A DNA stretch of 64,000 bases. Source: Cranoglanis bouderius (lineage: Eukaryota; Chordata; Actinopteri; Siluriformes; Cranoglanididae). The DNA lies in assembly GCA_023630585.1 (NCBI GenBank), contig CM042544.1, forward strand, positions 19,655,256-19,719,255. The letters are read 5' to 3'. Of the stretch, positions 52,341-64,000 are shown in pieces (within the stretch, counting starts at the first letter, position 1; each line of letters starts with the position of its first letter). Position numbers and translations under genes: made by a program. The notes beneath the pieces were generated by a model. The model was not told where the DNA came from. It ran no database searches and was given only the letters and a program-made list of their open reading frames with translations.

Positions 52341-53851
52341 TGTAACATGTAATTATATGTAATTATTCGATGTCCAAATAGTGTGATGTTTTCATGTTTG
52401 CATATATTGTGTGTTTATGTAACATAACTATAATGATTTTAGATAGTTTTAACTTAGGATATTATTTTAAATGCCTGTAACCATGTTTTACTTGTAATAT
52501 TCTTTACAAGTCCATCAAATTTGGTATGAGGTTAATCGTCTAGAGATACCCTGATTGATTATGCATATCATATTGCAATGGGATACATTATTTCATGCTT
52601 TTTCTTAATTTCACACATAATACGGTATAAACCGGCTCCTCCCTGGACATGCAAATTCGGGTCTGAGACCAGACAAAGAGAGTTCATCCCGCCAACAAAT
52701 CCAACTTCCTGATTGGCCCATAGAACAAAGAGGCGTGTGCGTTGGTGTTGTCTTTAAAACAACAACACGCTTTGAAAGTCTCACTTCACTCTCTTCAGTC
52801 TCTCTTCACTCACATTCTTCAACTTCACTTCTACACTCTGTCCGGCTTCTCTCCCCCGGGGCCACGTGCCCCGGGAAGAGGAAGCCAGGATCTCTCTCTC
52901 CCGGACAAAAGATGCAACCGCCTCACGGCCCACGCCTTTTCAAACGGCACGGCGAACCAGCGAACTCTACACGACCTCGCGCGAACTTTCAAACCAAAGC
53001 CATGCAAGTATAGTTAATGGATCTATATCTGCGTTTAAGATTGTACCCCTGTTTACAGGAGATTTAAGTTTGTTGCTGGTTTTGAAAAAGGCTAATTAGT
53101 TGTGTTTTTGTCTGTCATTCCCTTTTATTTTATTACTTTCTCTCTATACCTTTTCTTTCCTTGTATATAGATGTACATATGTATGTTTTGCTTAGAGTTA
53201 GTCGTGTGTATCCATAGTTACATCTAGTTATTAAAATCTATTATCACCACACTTGATTTTCTCTGTTTTTGGTCACGTGATGAGACCCTTAAACGCTGCG
53301 ATCTCACTACGTGCTCTGGAAATGGAGATTTCATTCCTGGCCAGAAGGATAAACTCCCTCTTTAGAGTTCATAATTCCAAACTAGACTACAGCTAATCCT
53401 AAAAGCTGATCTAGACCACATACGTAGTCATAATTAATTATAATCCGTTGTAGTTAATTATCTATATGTATATGTGCACATACATGAATTCCCTTTCATG
53501 GCTGATGTATATTTATAACTGGTCACAACACGCGTTGATTAGATATATAGATATATTTCACGCCATTCGAGCTAATTCCTTATATAAATTGGAGAATACA
53601 TTTAAACGTGTTAAACATCTTTTAATTCGTTACATAAATTGTAACTGGTGGAGAATATTTTTAGACGTTGCAGATTCATCCGATTTACTACACGTTCTGG
53701 TAGATAATGCGGGCACGCTTTAAAACTCGTCTCCTTTAAAAAGGTGCTTCGAATCCAAGCGTGCGCTTCTGTTTCGTTTTTCATGTTTAAAGTTGATCCA
53801 TTACATTATTCTGGTGGAAAAGAATAATGCTAGTAATGATGATTCGTTACA
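52341..53851 (+). other. LTR-like or promoter-plus-leader segment
   Basis: Bounded by tgtaacatg at 52341 and gattcgttaca ending 53851, so the ends are TG...CA with inverted TGTAAC/GTTACA. Inside are ATTGG near 52713, a TATA-like ggtataaacc near 52624, a GC-rich leader (52850-52990), a donor-like gcaagtata and late poly(A)-like signals. This suits a solo LTR of about 1.5 kb, but no gag/pol, no primer site and no 5-bp duplication were seen (ttcaa versus cactg at the edges). Confidence 0.35.
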
Positions 53852-55980
53852 CACTGTAAAGAAAATGTATAGTTTGACAGCTTTTGAATGATTCTATTTT
53901 ATTGATATTGATCTGATTCTGTTTTACTGATATTGATTTATTTAGGCAACAGTCAGGGATGTTACAACACCAAACTCACAATAAAAGAAGACAGGAACTT
54001 GAGGTGCACTGCTCTTCAAATAGTCCAGTACATGTGAGTGAGTTCTACGGCTGGGTCAATGTATTTTACTAGTTGACACGTTTCATTGTCAAGAACATAA
54101 CCACAAAACTATCTATATTTACAATTTTGGCAGATTCCCTTATCCAGAGCGAAGTGTCTATCAATAAATACATCCTGATAACTAGGTCACTGACTAAGAA
54201 TACCATCAGTCAAAAAACTCTGTTGGAGAGGTAATACAGTAAGAAAAGCACACAGACAGCACCATTTAAAAAAATATATATATATATATATAAATATTTA
54301 AAGTGCAGTGCTTTATTTATGCTAGTTTCCCATTAGACAATGCAATTCTGTTATTATTATCTCCCAAGAATGAAACCACAGCAAAAACTGCAATAGCTTC
54401 ATTCCTCATCCCAGTCAATGGACAAGAATAAAGCATGCACTTTCACATATCACATCTTGCTCTTCTGAAACATTATGAACATTTAAAGCTTTCCAAAGTT
54501 CCTTCTGGTCGCTCCTCAGAAGCAATTCTGATGAAGCATAAACAGTTGCATATTTGGAGCATACATTATAATACTTTTTTTGCGTTTTAATTATTTCATT
54601 ATGCATAGAATTTATAAATTTCATATTGGCACCCTCAGCCCTCCATAACTAGCGATAAACTCTACTTCAGCTTGTGCAATATCAGGTAATGCGGCCATAC
54701 GGAATAGGTACAGAACCTAAAACCTGTGCATATATATTCAGTATTACAGTGTATTATTAGTCACATCGCAGAATGAACAAGTTATTACATTCATCTTCAG
54801 TAACTACTTTGATCCAGAGTCTATCGCCAGAACCCTGACCGGGACGTCCATCACAAGGCAGCATGTATACTTTTACAAACTCATTCTCACCAACCAATCT
54901 GCCTCCCTGCATGTTTTGGGGCATTGGGAAGAAACTGGAGAACCCAGAGGAAACCCAGGTGGACATAGGGAGCACGTGAAAGTAGACAGTAACCTGAATT
55001 CAGGATTGAACCCTGGAGCCGTGCCACCATGTTGCCTCATTCAGTAATCACAGTTTTTTTATTCAGTTATATTTTTTGACTAGTCTATTAATGACTTTTG
55101 CTGTTTGGGGGATTCCATATTTATGTAAACAAAGTTGTTCTACAAATCCTTCACTGATAATGTTTGTTTCTTCTGTAAGTGAACCAATTATATTCATAGC
55201 AAACTCATTCGTTATTTGTGCCTGGTGATGATACAGTGCATTCTGAATGAATTAGTATTCAACCTGCAATGAGTGACTCACATTTAACTGTATGGTATTT
55301 AATTCTATAATTGTGTTATCATCAATTATTATCCAACTTATATCTTGTTCTTAATACAAAAGTCAGCAGAACCTAACATCCACTTTCACAGAGGTAATAT
55401 AACCGTGGGGCTTATAGAGGCAGATAGAGACAGATGAAATTCAGTATATGAGGACAGCATATACAGTATTAGGATTAATGTATTCTGTGCCTTTAGTTCA
55501 AATCACACTGATTATAAATCGTTGACGTCTCTCCATTGTTTGGGACACAATTTGGATACAGTGGTTATAGAAGTGCTATGAATTCCCCAAGGTTTTAGTT
55601 TGACTCCACCTCAATAATGCAGTTAAACATTTTAAAGAACCATTATTGTATTGTAGAGTGTGTGAGCAGCATAGTTTTCAGGTGCAGTTTGAAAGTCAGG
55701 GGTGGTCTAATGTCAGTCTCCTTTCCTTTCCTGTGGGCTGTGTGGGTGTAAGGAGGGAGGGATTGAGAGAAGGAAGGTGAAAGATAGAGAGACTGTCCTC
55801 TGTCTGTAGACTCGGTAGTAGACGTTGGGGTGAGGGATGAAGAGGTAGAGAGATAGTGAAGTAGAGATTTTCTTCAACCAATCAGTCTCTGACTGTGTGG
55901 TGAGTGGTGGAGTCCTCATGTGGAGTGCTGTCTGAACACAGGTGGGTTGGAAATGTAGATTCAAGTCAGATACAAAGCCT
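53852..55980. other. No gene seen upstream of gpr20
   Basis: Contains a TA tract near 54273 and the diverged dispersed repeat at 54760-55035. The gpr20 promoter is probably in the last part of it, but no core element stands out. Confidence 0.5.
54760..55035. repeat. Diverged dispersed repeat
   Basis: Contains gaatgaacaagttattacat, ccagagtctatcgccagaac, gaagaaactggagaacccag and gaggaaacccaggtggacat, ending gccgtgccaccatgttg. Same layout as 20840-21140. Confidence 0.55.
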
Positions 55981-56054
55981 GAATTAAGCATCTGCATGAA
56001 AAGCACTGCAATTAGTTATGAAGAGTTAAACCCTACAGTCTTCTAAATGCACAG
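55980..56054 (+). other. gpr20: Possible 5' UTR exon end of gpr20
   Basis: A good donor, acag|gtaggt, at 56055 lies 0.6 kb before the acceptor at 56665 that opens the coding exon. The donor runs straight into a (TG)n repeat (56059-56090). The upstream edge and promoter are not determined. A noncoding first exon is an inference from the acceptor sitting just before the coding start. Confidence 0.3.
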
Positions 56055-56055
56055 G

Positions 56056-56058
<3 letters not shown>

Positions 56059-56090
<32 letters not shown>
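56059..56090. repeat. (TG)n microsatellite next to a splice donor
   Basis: About 16 TG units that start right after the candidate gpr20 donor. Confidence 0.92.
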
Positions 56091-56094
<4 letters not shown>

Positions 56095-56669
56095 CATACT
56101 GTTAACTTTTGTAACCTTACTATTACTTTCAACCTTTTTTGTTAGTTTCAGTGTTCATGCTGTAGACATGCAGAATGTCTTAGCCATTGTACATTGCAAA
56201 GTGTGTTTTTATGAATTTCAGATTTATCTGAGTTTACAAGTTTGTTCTTTTCAATCATTATGACTCATAATTTTGTAGTAATCAAAATAGTAATTCACTG
56301 TTGTGTGAACATTTATTGCCAGTCTGTGTTGCCTGTAAATGTTAAGAGAGGAGCATACTGCCCACCAGGCATCTAAAGAGACACCTGAGCAAAAGATAGA
56401 GTTGTACATGACGTCATTTATATAGGTTCCTAGAGAGGCTAGGTTCCTCAATTTTATCAGAGAGAGCAAGGGAGATTTTTTCACTTGGTCTAGGAGCATG
56501 AACTTCCTCAGGAGTCTCAAGAAGATCTGAGGGTTGCTGGTGGTGGTCAAGGAAATTTTGCACATGATGCATGAATGGACTGATATTCTAACAAGCCAAT
56601 TCAGGCTGAAACAAAGACCATTAGTTGAGGAAGTAAATGACTTTTTCTTCCCTCTCATGTTTCAGACAC

Positions 56670-57755
56670 ATGACTGCAAAGATGAACGGAACTAATGAGT
56701 CGTTATATTTGAATGTCACATCAGCAATGACTCTACCAATCACCACCAATGTTTCTCCATCATACCGTGAACACTATCTGCACAGACTGGCCCACCTGGA
56801 TGAGGGTCTCTATAATGATTTCTATAGCCTGTGGATTGCCCTGGTGGTCATTAACACACTGATATTTATAGTGGGAATGGCTCTCAACAGCCTGGCCTTG
56901 TATGTCTTCTGTTTCCGTACAAAGCCCAAGACCACATCTGTTATTTACACTATTAATCTAGCTATCACAGATCTCCTGGTGAACCTGTCACTTCCTACCC
57001 GCATCATACTGTATTACAGTGGAGGCAGGTGCTTGAACTGTTCTTACATCCATTTATTTAGCTACTTTGTCAACATGTACTGCAGCATCCTTTTCCTCAC
57101 CAGTATCTGTGTGGACCGGTATCTTGCCATCGTACAGGTGGAGGCCTCCCACAAGTGGCGCAACCGCAATGTGGCTAAAGTAGTTTGTATCTGCATCTGG
57201 CTGTTTGCCATCGTCATCACTTACTCTTTCCTCACGACGGCCTTCAAACATTCAGCCTGCTGCGTGTCCAAGCTCTTTGCGTTGACCATATTTGAGTTCT
57301 TCCTGCCCTTGGTGATCATTGTGGTGTTTACGGTCAGGATTATGTGTGCACTGTCCAGCCCAGGCCTCATGCAACAAAGCAGGGACAGACGGATGAAGGC
57401 TGTGCAGCTACTCACTACGGTACTGGTGATCTTCACCATCTGCTTCACACCTTTTCATGTCTGCCAAGTCCTAGTCTACTTCCACCCTGATCTGCCCCAC
57501 CATGTGATTCTCTACCATGTGACTGTTACACTCAGCAGCCTTAACAGCTGTCTGGATCCTGTCGTCTACTGCTTTGTCACCACCAACTTCCAGTCTACCA
57601 TGAAGAGGTTTTTACGGAAGGCCAAGGAAGAGCAGACCAGTGGTGACATCATTAGCATGCACAAAAGCTCAAGAGGCTCAGGCACTGTTTTTGCTATCAC
57701 TAACAGCATGATCATGATTAATATGAATTCTCCTAAAAGAGGAGGTGATGAATGA
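56670..57755 (+). CDS. gpr20: G protein-coupled receptor 20, coding sequence in one exon
   Basis: Orphan class A (rhodopsin-like) receptor of the plasma membrane; mammalian GPR20 is reported to act constitutively through Gi. The 361 residues show TM1 at about 54-80 (N73), TM2 89-112 (D101), DRY at 149-151 ending TM3, TM4 170-190, TM5 202-226, FTPFH at 259-263 in TM6 and DPVVY at 296-300 in TM7. Sequons N6, N9 and N15 lie in the N-tail. The runs NSLALYVFCFRTK, SVIYTINLAITDLL, RIMCALSSPGL and SGDIISMHKSSRGSG match GPR20 rather than its P2Y/LPA relatives. An upstream in-frame ATG at 56637 lies within the polypyrimidine/cag acceptor (AG at 56664-56665), so the start at 56670 (or 56682) is preferred. 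Mammalian GPR20 is about the same length. Confidence 0.95.
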   Translation: MTAKMNGTNESLYLNVTSAMTLPITTNVSPSYREHYLHRLAHLDEGLYNDFYSLWIALVVINTLIFIVGMALNSLALYVFCFRTKPKTTSVIYTINLAITDLLVNLSLPTRIILYYSGGRCLNCSYIHLFSYFVNMYCSILFLTSICVDRYLAIVQVEASHKWRNRNVAKVVCICIWLFAIVITYSFLTTAFKHSACCVSKLFALTIFEFFLPLVIIVVFTVRIMCALSSPGLMQQSRDRRMKAVQLLTTVLVIFTICFTPFHVCQVLVYFHPDLPHHVILYHVTVTLSSLNSCLDPVVYCFVTTNFQSTMKRFLRKAKEEQTSGDIISMHKSSRGSGTVFAITNSMIMINMNSPKRGGDE

Positions 57756-57900
57756 GGCTGTACAGTTTATGGACTATGTTCCATTATATATATTTTGTCT
57801 GCTGAACTGTACATTTAGACATTATTCTTTGTTGTAAATAATTAGCCAAAATATTTCAAATTACACAGTGTGAAATAAAATTTTATGGATTCGAGGGAAC
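57756..57900 (+). terminator. gpr20: gpr20 3' UTR with poly(A) signal
   Basis: AATAAA at 57874-57879 lies 119 bp after the stop codon, which would give a short 3' UTR. The region is AT-rich and contains no other feature. Confidence 0.55.
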
Positions 57901-58434
57901 AAGAACAATTGTTTAGTAAAACAATGCCTGAATAGCTCACTGCAAAAAAAAATAAAATAAAGAAAAAATCAAATAAAATTCTGAGTAGAGAATTCTTAAA
58001 TATAATTCAACATATATTTCTCTTTATTTGATCGTTTTTAAACAAAAATAAGATTATTAATTCTATTTCCAGATTTTTTTTTATTCATTTATCTGTCTTT
58101 TGTATTGACAGATAAATTTGCTCATTCCAAGCATTTCTCTCTTTCTTCCTAATTTCGAAAAAGAAATCTGCCAATAGAATTAGACCATTTTCAGCTTGAG
58201 ATTACTAAATATATATATATTTTAAAAAATAGGCTTACTGGTCTTACATTGCTATATAATAATCTCATAATAAGAAATGTTAGAATGTTAGTGCTATTTC
58301 TGTTTCACTTTTACAGTCTTGTGTTGTTTTGTAGGCCAAGAACAGTTAGTAAGATATTGGCGGTGTATATGCCTATTCAGACGGTATTAGTTTTTCATGG
58401 TGTTGACATCATTTCTAGCAGGAGTTATATAGCA

Positions 58435-58560
58435 GGTGTGTATGTCCTCACAGTGTTTGCATGGGTTTCTTCCAGGTTTTCCGGTTTCCTCCCAAAAAAC
58501 ATGCAGGTAGGTGGATTGGCCATTCTTCATTGCCCGTAGGTGTGAATGAGTGATTTTGAT
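58435..58560. repeat. Short dispersed repeat fragment
   Basis: gtgtttgcatgggtttcttc, ttttccggtttcctcccaaa and gtaggtgtgaatgagtg. Reverse-strand piece of the ggaggaaac-type repeat. Confidence 0.5.
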
Positions 58561-59189
58561 AGTTAAGATTCCCCTAACTTCCTAAAGTGCCTCAACTCTG
58601 GGGTTTCCTGTCTGAAAGGGAAACCCTCTTTTGTGAGGTCCTACACAGAACCATTGAGGATTCTTTTAGAAAGACAAACCAAAGTACCCTTTAAGGCACT
58701 ATAGGTGCATAAATCTATGGACAAACATGTATCCAACTGTGTTAACCTTTTGCTTAACATTAAATATACATTTGAAAGATGAGATGAAGAAGTGCAACCA
58801 GTGGAGTTACATCAATCAGGATCTGTCAATGCCTCATGTAGTTCCTCAGGATAACATTACTACCACTCCAACTGTTTAAAACTTTAATAAATGTTATGTA
58901 CAAAATTACTCTTGCCTGTTTATCAACAATTGATTATTATGAATCATTATAGACATGGTAAATGTTCAAAATTGTATGAGTTGTCATCATCATTGTGATA
59001 TGATTTTGCTACATGTTTCTACATTTTTATTTCTTTATTTATTTTTAGATGTTCCATGAGAGGCACCTCATGGAACTGCCTTGTAACTCACTCACTCACA
59101 TATGTTTAGGCAAGCTGAAGATTTTCCACAAGAGGGAGCTATTGGTACTCTAGTAGTCCAGCAATAATAATGTCACTATTATTGCCATC

Positions 59190-59950
59190 CTGTGTTTAGT
59201 ACTTTGCACAACCTCCCTTGGCCAACATAAAAGCACTGAGTCTTCTATAACGCTTGATGGGACTGGAGAATACACAGCAATGAATCTGAGCACTCCTCAA
59301 TACAGAATCTCACCAGATCCTGCGGGGTCCTAGGTCCTCTCTTGTGTACGTTCCTCTTCAACTCACTCCGCAGGATTACAATGAGTTTAGGTCAGGGGAC
59401 TGGGGTGTCAAAAGTTTGATTCTGTGGTCACTAAAGCCTTTTTGTATGGATTTGGGCGTATGTTTTGGATGAATGTTGTGTTGTAAGATCTAACCATGAC
59501 CCGGTTGTATCATCTTCTCAGAGGCAGCCAGGTTTTACAGTAATGTAACAGTTACTTTATGGAGTCCATGATTCCATGTATCCTAACAGGGTTCCCAGGA
59601 AAAACATCCCCACATCATCACAAATCCTTCACCATATTTAACAGTTTTTCTGTACAACCATGTACAAATCCATCTTGAGTTTTTGTTGACAAAAACTTAT
59701 CTAACGATACAACCCTGTTCCACCCAAAGTTTCAGTAATGTGAATTCCAGATGTTTATGTTTGTTGTTAGATGAAAGAAAACCAGTTCTATTGGCACTTG
59801 TTCCAAATCGTTTTTTGCCATGGAGGTGGTGTCTTAGAGAAATGTTTACCTCTCTAACCTCCTCTTCACTGTACATGGGGGCAAAATACACGTCCAGGCC
59901 GGTTCATTTCAGCTCTGGTTGATTGTTTATCACCATAACAAGAAACATTG
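59190..59950 (-). pseudogene. Tc1-like transposase relic
   Basis: Reading the minus strand gives, in order, an N-side piece, TVKYGEGFVMMWGCF (Tc1: HGGGSVMVWGCF) near 59600-59640, TPQSPDLN near 59385-59410 (Tc1: PPQSPDLNPIE) and AFMLAKGGCAKY near 59210 (the family's C-terminus). The three Tc1 motifs are in correct order but out of a common frame. No terminal inverted repeats were recognised. Confidence 0.7.
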
Positions 59951-60140
59951 GGCATTTTCTGGTATGTAGCTATTTTTATACATGGAAATTTGGCCACTGT
60001 GCCACCTCATATTTATATCCCATTGACACAGGAAGCCATGGATGACCGCTTAAGAGTTTCTAAACACTCAGGTGAACTTAAGTCAAATATAAATGGGAAA
60101 ATACTCCTGTTTCTTATAAGAATATTTACAATATTTTGCA

Positions 60141-60410
<270 letters not shown>

Positions 60411-61014
60411 CAGCTAATTAACCACAAAGGCATTTTTATAACCTTTTTTCTTTTATCCATCTTTAACAAAAGTCACAATAATGCTGGAGCTGACTGTATC
60501 TATTTTCTCCTTGTTTACTCATGCAGCATTACCTAATCTCCTCACCACTTATATGACAGAGATGTGTCCAGCTGTTAGATTGGTGAGGGGGTTTGGGTCT
60601 TTCATTGATGGTTAATGCAGGCTAAAGCAATTGAAAATGTTAGTGTCAAGCACATTGTCTTTGCCCAGCGAGCTGCTGCTGATTAGGAAGAAATTTGATT
60701 GTAAAATTAAAATTTGAATGTCATGTGTTTATTAAAGTGAACATCATTTAAGACCACATCTCAAACATAAATCAGAAATATTTTCAAACCAATTCAAAGT
60801 GTTATGGCAAAGGCTGGGATATCTTCTTTTTTTTTTTTTTAACTGGAATTCTCTTCTCACAATACACTGAAGTTCCCTTTCTTTTCTATTCTTAGGAGCA
60901 GAATAGAAATGTACAGCTGCATTTCATCCTTTTGTGTCTCACACAAACGAGTGTTGCATTTCTGGTGTGGGATTACTATTTAACAATTAATAATCCACCA
61001 TGCTTTACTTCATA

Positions 61015-62694
61015 CAGTGCTGTGAAAAAGTATTTGCCCCATTCTGATTTCTTGTTTTTGTGTATATCTCATACCAAATTGTTTCAGAAATTAAAATAAA
61101 ATCTAAGATAAAACAAAGGCAACCTGTGTAAACACAAAATACAGTTTTTAAATGATAATGTTATTTATTGAAGCAAAAAAAAATTATTCAATACCAACTG
61201 GGCCTGTGTGAAAATGTATTTTCCCCATACTAATTCCCCAAATCTATGAAACTGCATTCATAATGGGGTTCAGAGGGACTAGATGCATCCAGGCCTGATT
61301 ACTGCCTACTGCCTACTACCCTGATCAATCAAATCAACACTAAAAATAACTTAACAGCATGAAGTTTGTTAAAGGCTCTTACCAAATAACGCACTATGCC
61401 AAAGTTGAAAGAAATTTAAAAAATTATGAGGAAGAAGGTGATTGAAACACATCAGTCCAGGAAGGGTTACAGAGCTATTTCAAAGGCTCTGAGACTCCAA
61501 AGGACCACAGTGAGAGCCATTATCTGCAAATGGAAAAACTTGGCACAGTAGTGAACCTTCCCAGAAATGGCCGACCTTCCAAAATTCCTCCAAGAGCACA
61601 GCAACTACTCATCCAGCAAGTCACAAAAGAGCCAAGGACAACATCAAAGGACCTACATCAATACTTTTGCATCAATAAAGGTCACTGTTCATGACTCCAC
61701 TATCAGAAAGACACTGGGCAAAAATGGCATCCATGGAAGAATGGCGAGGCGAAAACCACTGCTAACCCAGAAGAGCATTAAGGCTTGTCTGAATTTTGCC
61801 AAAACACACCTTGATGATCCTCAAACCTTTTGGGAGACTGTTCTGTGGACTGATGAGTCGAAAGTGGAACTGTTTGGAAGACAGGGATCTGTTACATCTG
61901 GCATAAACCAAACACTGAATTCCACAAAAAGAACATCATACCTAAGGTCAAGCATGGTGGTGGAAGTGTGATGGTGTGGGGATGTTTTGCTTCTTCAGGG
62001 TCTGGGCAACTTGCAATAAATGAGGGAAACATGAATTGTGCTCTCTACCAGAAAATCCTAAAGGAGGATGTCTTCAGTCTGTAAATTGAAACTCAAGCGC
62101 AACTGGATTATGCAGCAAGACAATGATCAGGGGCGTAGCCATCATTTCAGATGTGGGGGGGACAGAATGTCAAGGGTATTCTTTTTTTCTGACCTTTGTC
62201 TAATTGATGGGTTTTATCTCTTCTTGCTCTTAATTGGCTTAATATGCCATTTATGATTCTGTACTTGCATGTTATATTGTATATTGCACTGTATTATTTA
62301 AATATTTCAAATTGTGTTTCGTGTACATTGTATTGCCTATACATAGCACACAGTATATATGCTAACATCACCATCAAATCTGGCTAATTATTTATCAATG
62401 GAAATAGGCAGCGTTTAAAAAGAAATATGTAGCAAATTATTCATCGTGGTGCAACAAGAATACCACATGCCAAAACGACTTACACTGTTCGACTTAGTAG
62501 TGATGAATTATAAAATGTAAGAGAAAGAACGAATAAATAAAAACTGTATTGTGTTTACTCAGGTTGCCTTTGTTTTATGTTGTATTTCATTTGAAGATCT
62601 AAAACTATTTAGTATGAGATATACACAAAAACAGAAGAAATACTTCTGTATTTTCTTCTATTTCTTCTGGGGCAAATACTTTTTCACAGCACTG
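61015..62694 (+). mobile_element. Chimeric Tc1-like transposon, 3' half of transposase replaced
   Basis: Ends cagtgctgtgaaaaagtatt (61015) and its complement (62694), flanked by TA (61013-61014, 62695-62696). Inverted repeats extend about 150 bp (61015-61160 and 62537-62694). The transposase is readable from KVTVHDSTIRKTLGKNGIHG through LWTDESKVELFG and RNWIMQQDND, then stops at 62127. From 62128 to about 62536 the DNA is unrelated to Tc1 and starts caggggcgtagcc. The C-terminal code (SPDLNPIE) is gone. Confidence 0.8.
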
Positions 62695-63199
62695 TATATG
62701 TACAAACCTTTAGGCCCTGTATATACTCAAAACAAAAAATCGTAGAGCTGAAAGTCTGTAACAATATGAAGTCCAGTGCTCTACTAACACCACAGGATTG
62801 CTAGCAACAAGCTCTATAATTTATCTACAGACACAGATAAGCGTTGGTGACAAACAGAATTAGTACAGAAAGGCTGAAGTATTGTAGTCCATTATTAATC
62901 ACTGTTTAGTAATCCCACATCATTACAACACAACACTTCATATACACACAGTGACGTGCACGATAATTATCCAATGGTGGAAGCATATCAAAGCGGTGAG
63001 GCGATTAGGAAATGTTGCATGAGTAAATTACGAAATAGATCCATTATCATAAAAACGTGTTGGCATCGATAAAACAGTAAAAGTGACGATTTTTCAAAAA
63101 TAAAAAGAAACATTATATGATAAATTGAGAGGTAATATAATAACTATTAATGACATTTGTCGTTTTGGGGATTCGATACAGCACTTTTCTTACTGTCAA

Positions 63200-63776
63200 T
63201 CAACATTAAAGATAAACGTACTTCCGGTCGACTTGTCCTTCGGGTTGAACGGTATGAACCGTATGGTAGGAGGAGGGGATTTTGCGGCCCTAGTACCTGG
63301 CAACCCGCTCGACACAATAGACGAGCGTCCCTTCTGGAGCAGATGTGAGAGAAGATCGTGTTTGATTGGTCGGTAAGATTCAAGATTTACGGGACTGTAA
63401 TCATGTGTATTCGGCTTTCAGAAATCAAGATTCGGAAGGGAACACATTTTTGTAAAGACCGTTGGCTTGACACCCGTCTGAAGAACATACGGTTAGCCTT
63501 CTAGCTTAGCGTTTGGAAAATCAGATTTAACTAGACGGTAGAGTTTTAACAGAGCTGAGCATCAATGCGACTAGACTAGCTAACACACACACACACAACC
63601 TGAAAGCTCATTAGATGTTTAGCAGTCGGCAGTTTGATATCTTTTCCGAGTGAGTAAATAGTTCAACTAGATTACCTTAGTGTTACTGGCTAATTTAGCT
63701 GGCTAACTCAGCTAGCTAGTTAACGGGTAACGTTTCGGTTAGCTCTTGTTGCTTACTATTCCCCCCCCCCCCACAA
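63200..63776 (+). promoter_or_regulatory. Promoter-like segment of a gene leaving the window
   Basis: Sequence here is CpG-richer than the preceding 5 kb, with an ETS-type motif cttccgg at 63221-63227, ATTGG (inverted CCAAT) at 63365 and possible donors at 63373 (tcg|gtaagat) and 63786. This pattern suits a TATA-less housekeeping promoter. The strand is inferred from the donors. Confidence 0.35.
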
Positions 63777-63785
63777 ATGGATAAG
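63777..63785 (+). CDS. Possible three-codon first exon (MDK), gene unidentified
   Basis: ATG GAT AAG followed by the donor gtaagaaag lies after a poly(C) run at 63761-63772. If real, it is a first coding exon of nine bases whose next exon is outside the window. In humans the neighbours of GPR20 include SLC45A4 and PTP4A3, but three residues cannot identify a gene. It may equally be part of a 5' UTR. Confidence 0.25.
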
Positions 63786-64000
63786 GTAAGAAAGAATTTT
63801 CGCCCTCAGCTAAGTTATCATCCCTCTTTAAACTGTTGTTTAGCTTTTTACCAAACTACAGCAGAGCCGTAAGTTGAAAAGAGAAGTGAAATCAGTTGCG
63901 CGCGACAGTCCACCTTAATGGTTTAGGCTGAATCCCAAGTAGCTCCCTTACTTCCTACATAAAACGCACTTCTTCGACTATTAAATGAAAGCGCATACGC

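Noticed and set aside
52735..53017. Overlapping frames of about 90 codons in the GC-rich leader
   Set aside because: Three frames are open at once because of base composition; no conserved motif.
56637..56669. Upstream in-frame ATG extending GPR20 by 11 residues
   Set aside because: The extra codons coincide with a polypyrimidine tract and cag acceptor, and the peptide does not resemble a GPR20 N-terminus.

Overview
This is nuclear DNA of a bony fish (teleost). The reasons are two vertebrate genes (one split into 17 exons with GT/AG junctions), a high AT content, long CA/CT/TA microsatellites, and several transposon groups typical of teleosts: Tc1-like elements with TA target sites, hAT elements with 8-bp target duplications, an L2-type LINE, and a roughly 300-bp dispersed repeat. 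The species cannot be fixed; an ostariophysan such as a catfish would fit but is not shown. There are no bacterial-type operons, CRISPR arrays or phage genes.

Layout. 1-28 kb: no recognisable host exon. It holds microsatellites, Tc1-like copies (3.3-3.85, 8.5, 19.8, 20.3, 22.5 kb), copies of the dispersed repeat (5.7, 9.4, 12.4, 20.8 kb), a minus-strand LINE 3' fragment (16.2-16.8 kb), a 904-bp array of a 32-bp palindrome-rich minisatellite (23.48-24.38 kb) and a 5'-truncated L2 LINE (about 25.95-27.6 kb). 28.59-43.66 kb (+): a complete dgat1 gene whose 17 coding exons keep frame throughout and encode 500 residues. Its introns hold a hAT MITE nested inside a Tc1-like copy, two TA-flanked Tc1/mariner elements in intron 5, and a Tc1-type MITE plus a TG/TA microsatellite in intron 16. 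44.91-48.17 kb (-): a nearly full-length but inactivated hAT transposon with matching termini and 8-bp target duplications, just past the dgat1 poly(A) signal. It is followed by a 34-bp tandem array and a piece of a different hAT transposase.

49.3-56 kb: gene-poor, with an LTR-like or promoter-like block at 52.3-53.9 kb. 56.67-57.76 kb (+): gpr20, an orphan class A GPCR, with its coding sequence in one exon. 58.4-62.7 kb: repeats, including a minus-strand Tc1 transposase relic and a chimeric Tc1 element. 63.2-63.8 kb: a promoter-like segment and a possible three-codon first exon of a gene that would continue beyond the window.

The two host genes are functionally separate: DGAT1 makes triacylglycerol in the ER and GPR20 is a plasma-membrane receptor. 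DGAT1 and GPR20 both lie in human 8q24.3, so their closeness here is probably old synteny. I found no new multi-gene system. The most unusual things are the 32-bp minisatellite, the layered transposon insertions, and a splice acceptor in dgat1 that sits behind a TG repeat.
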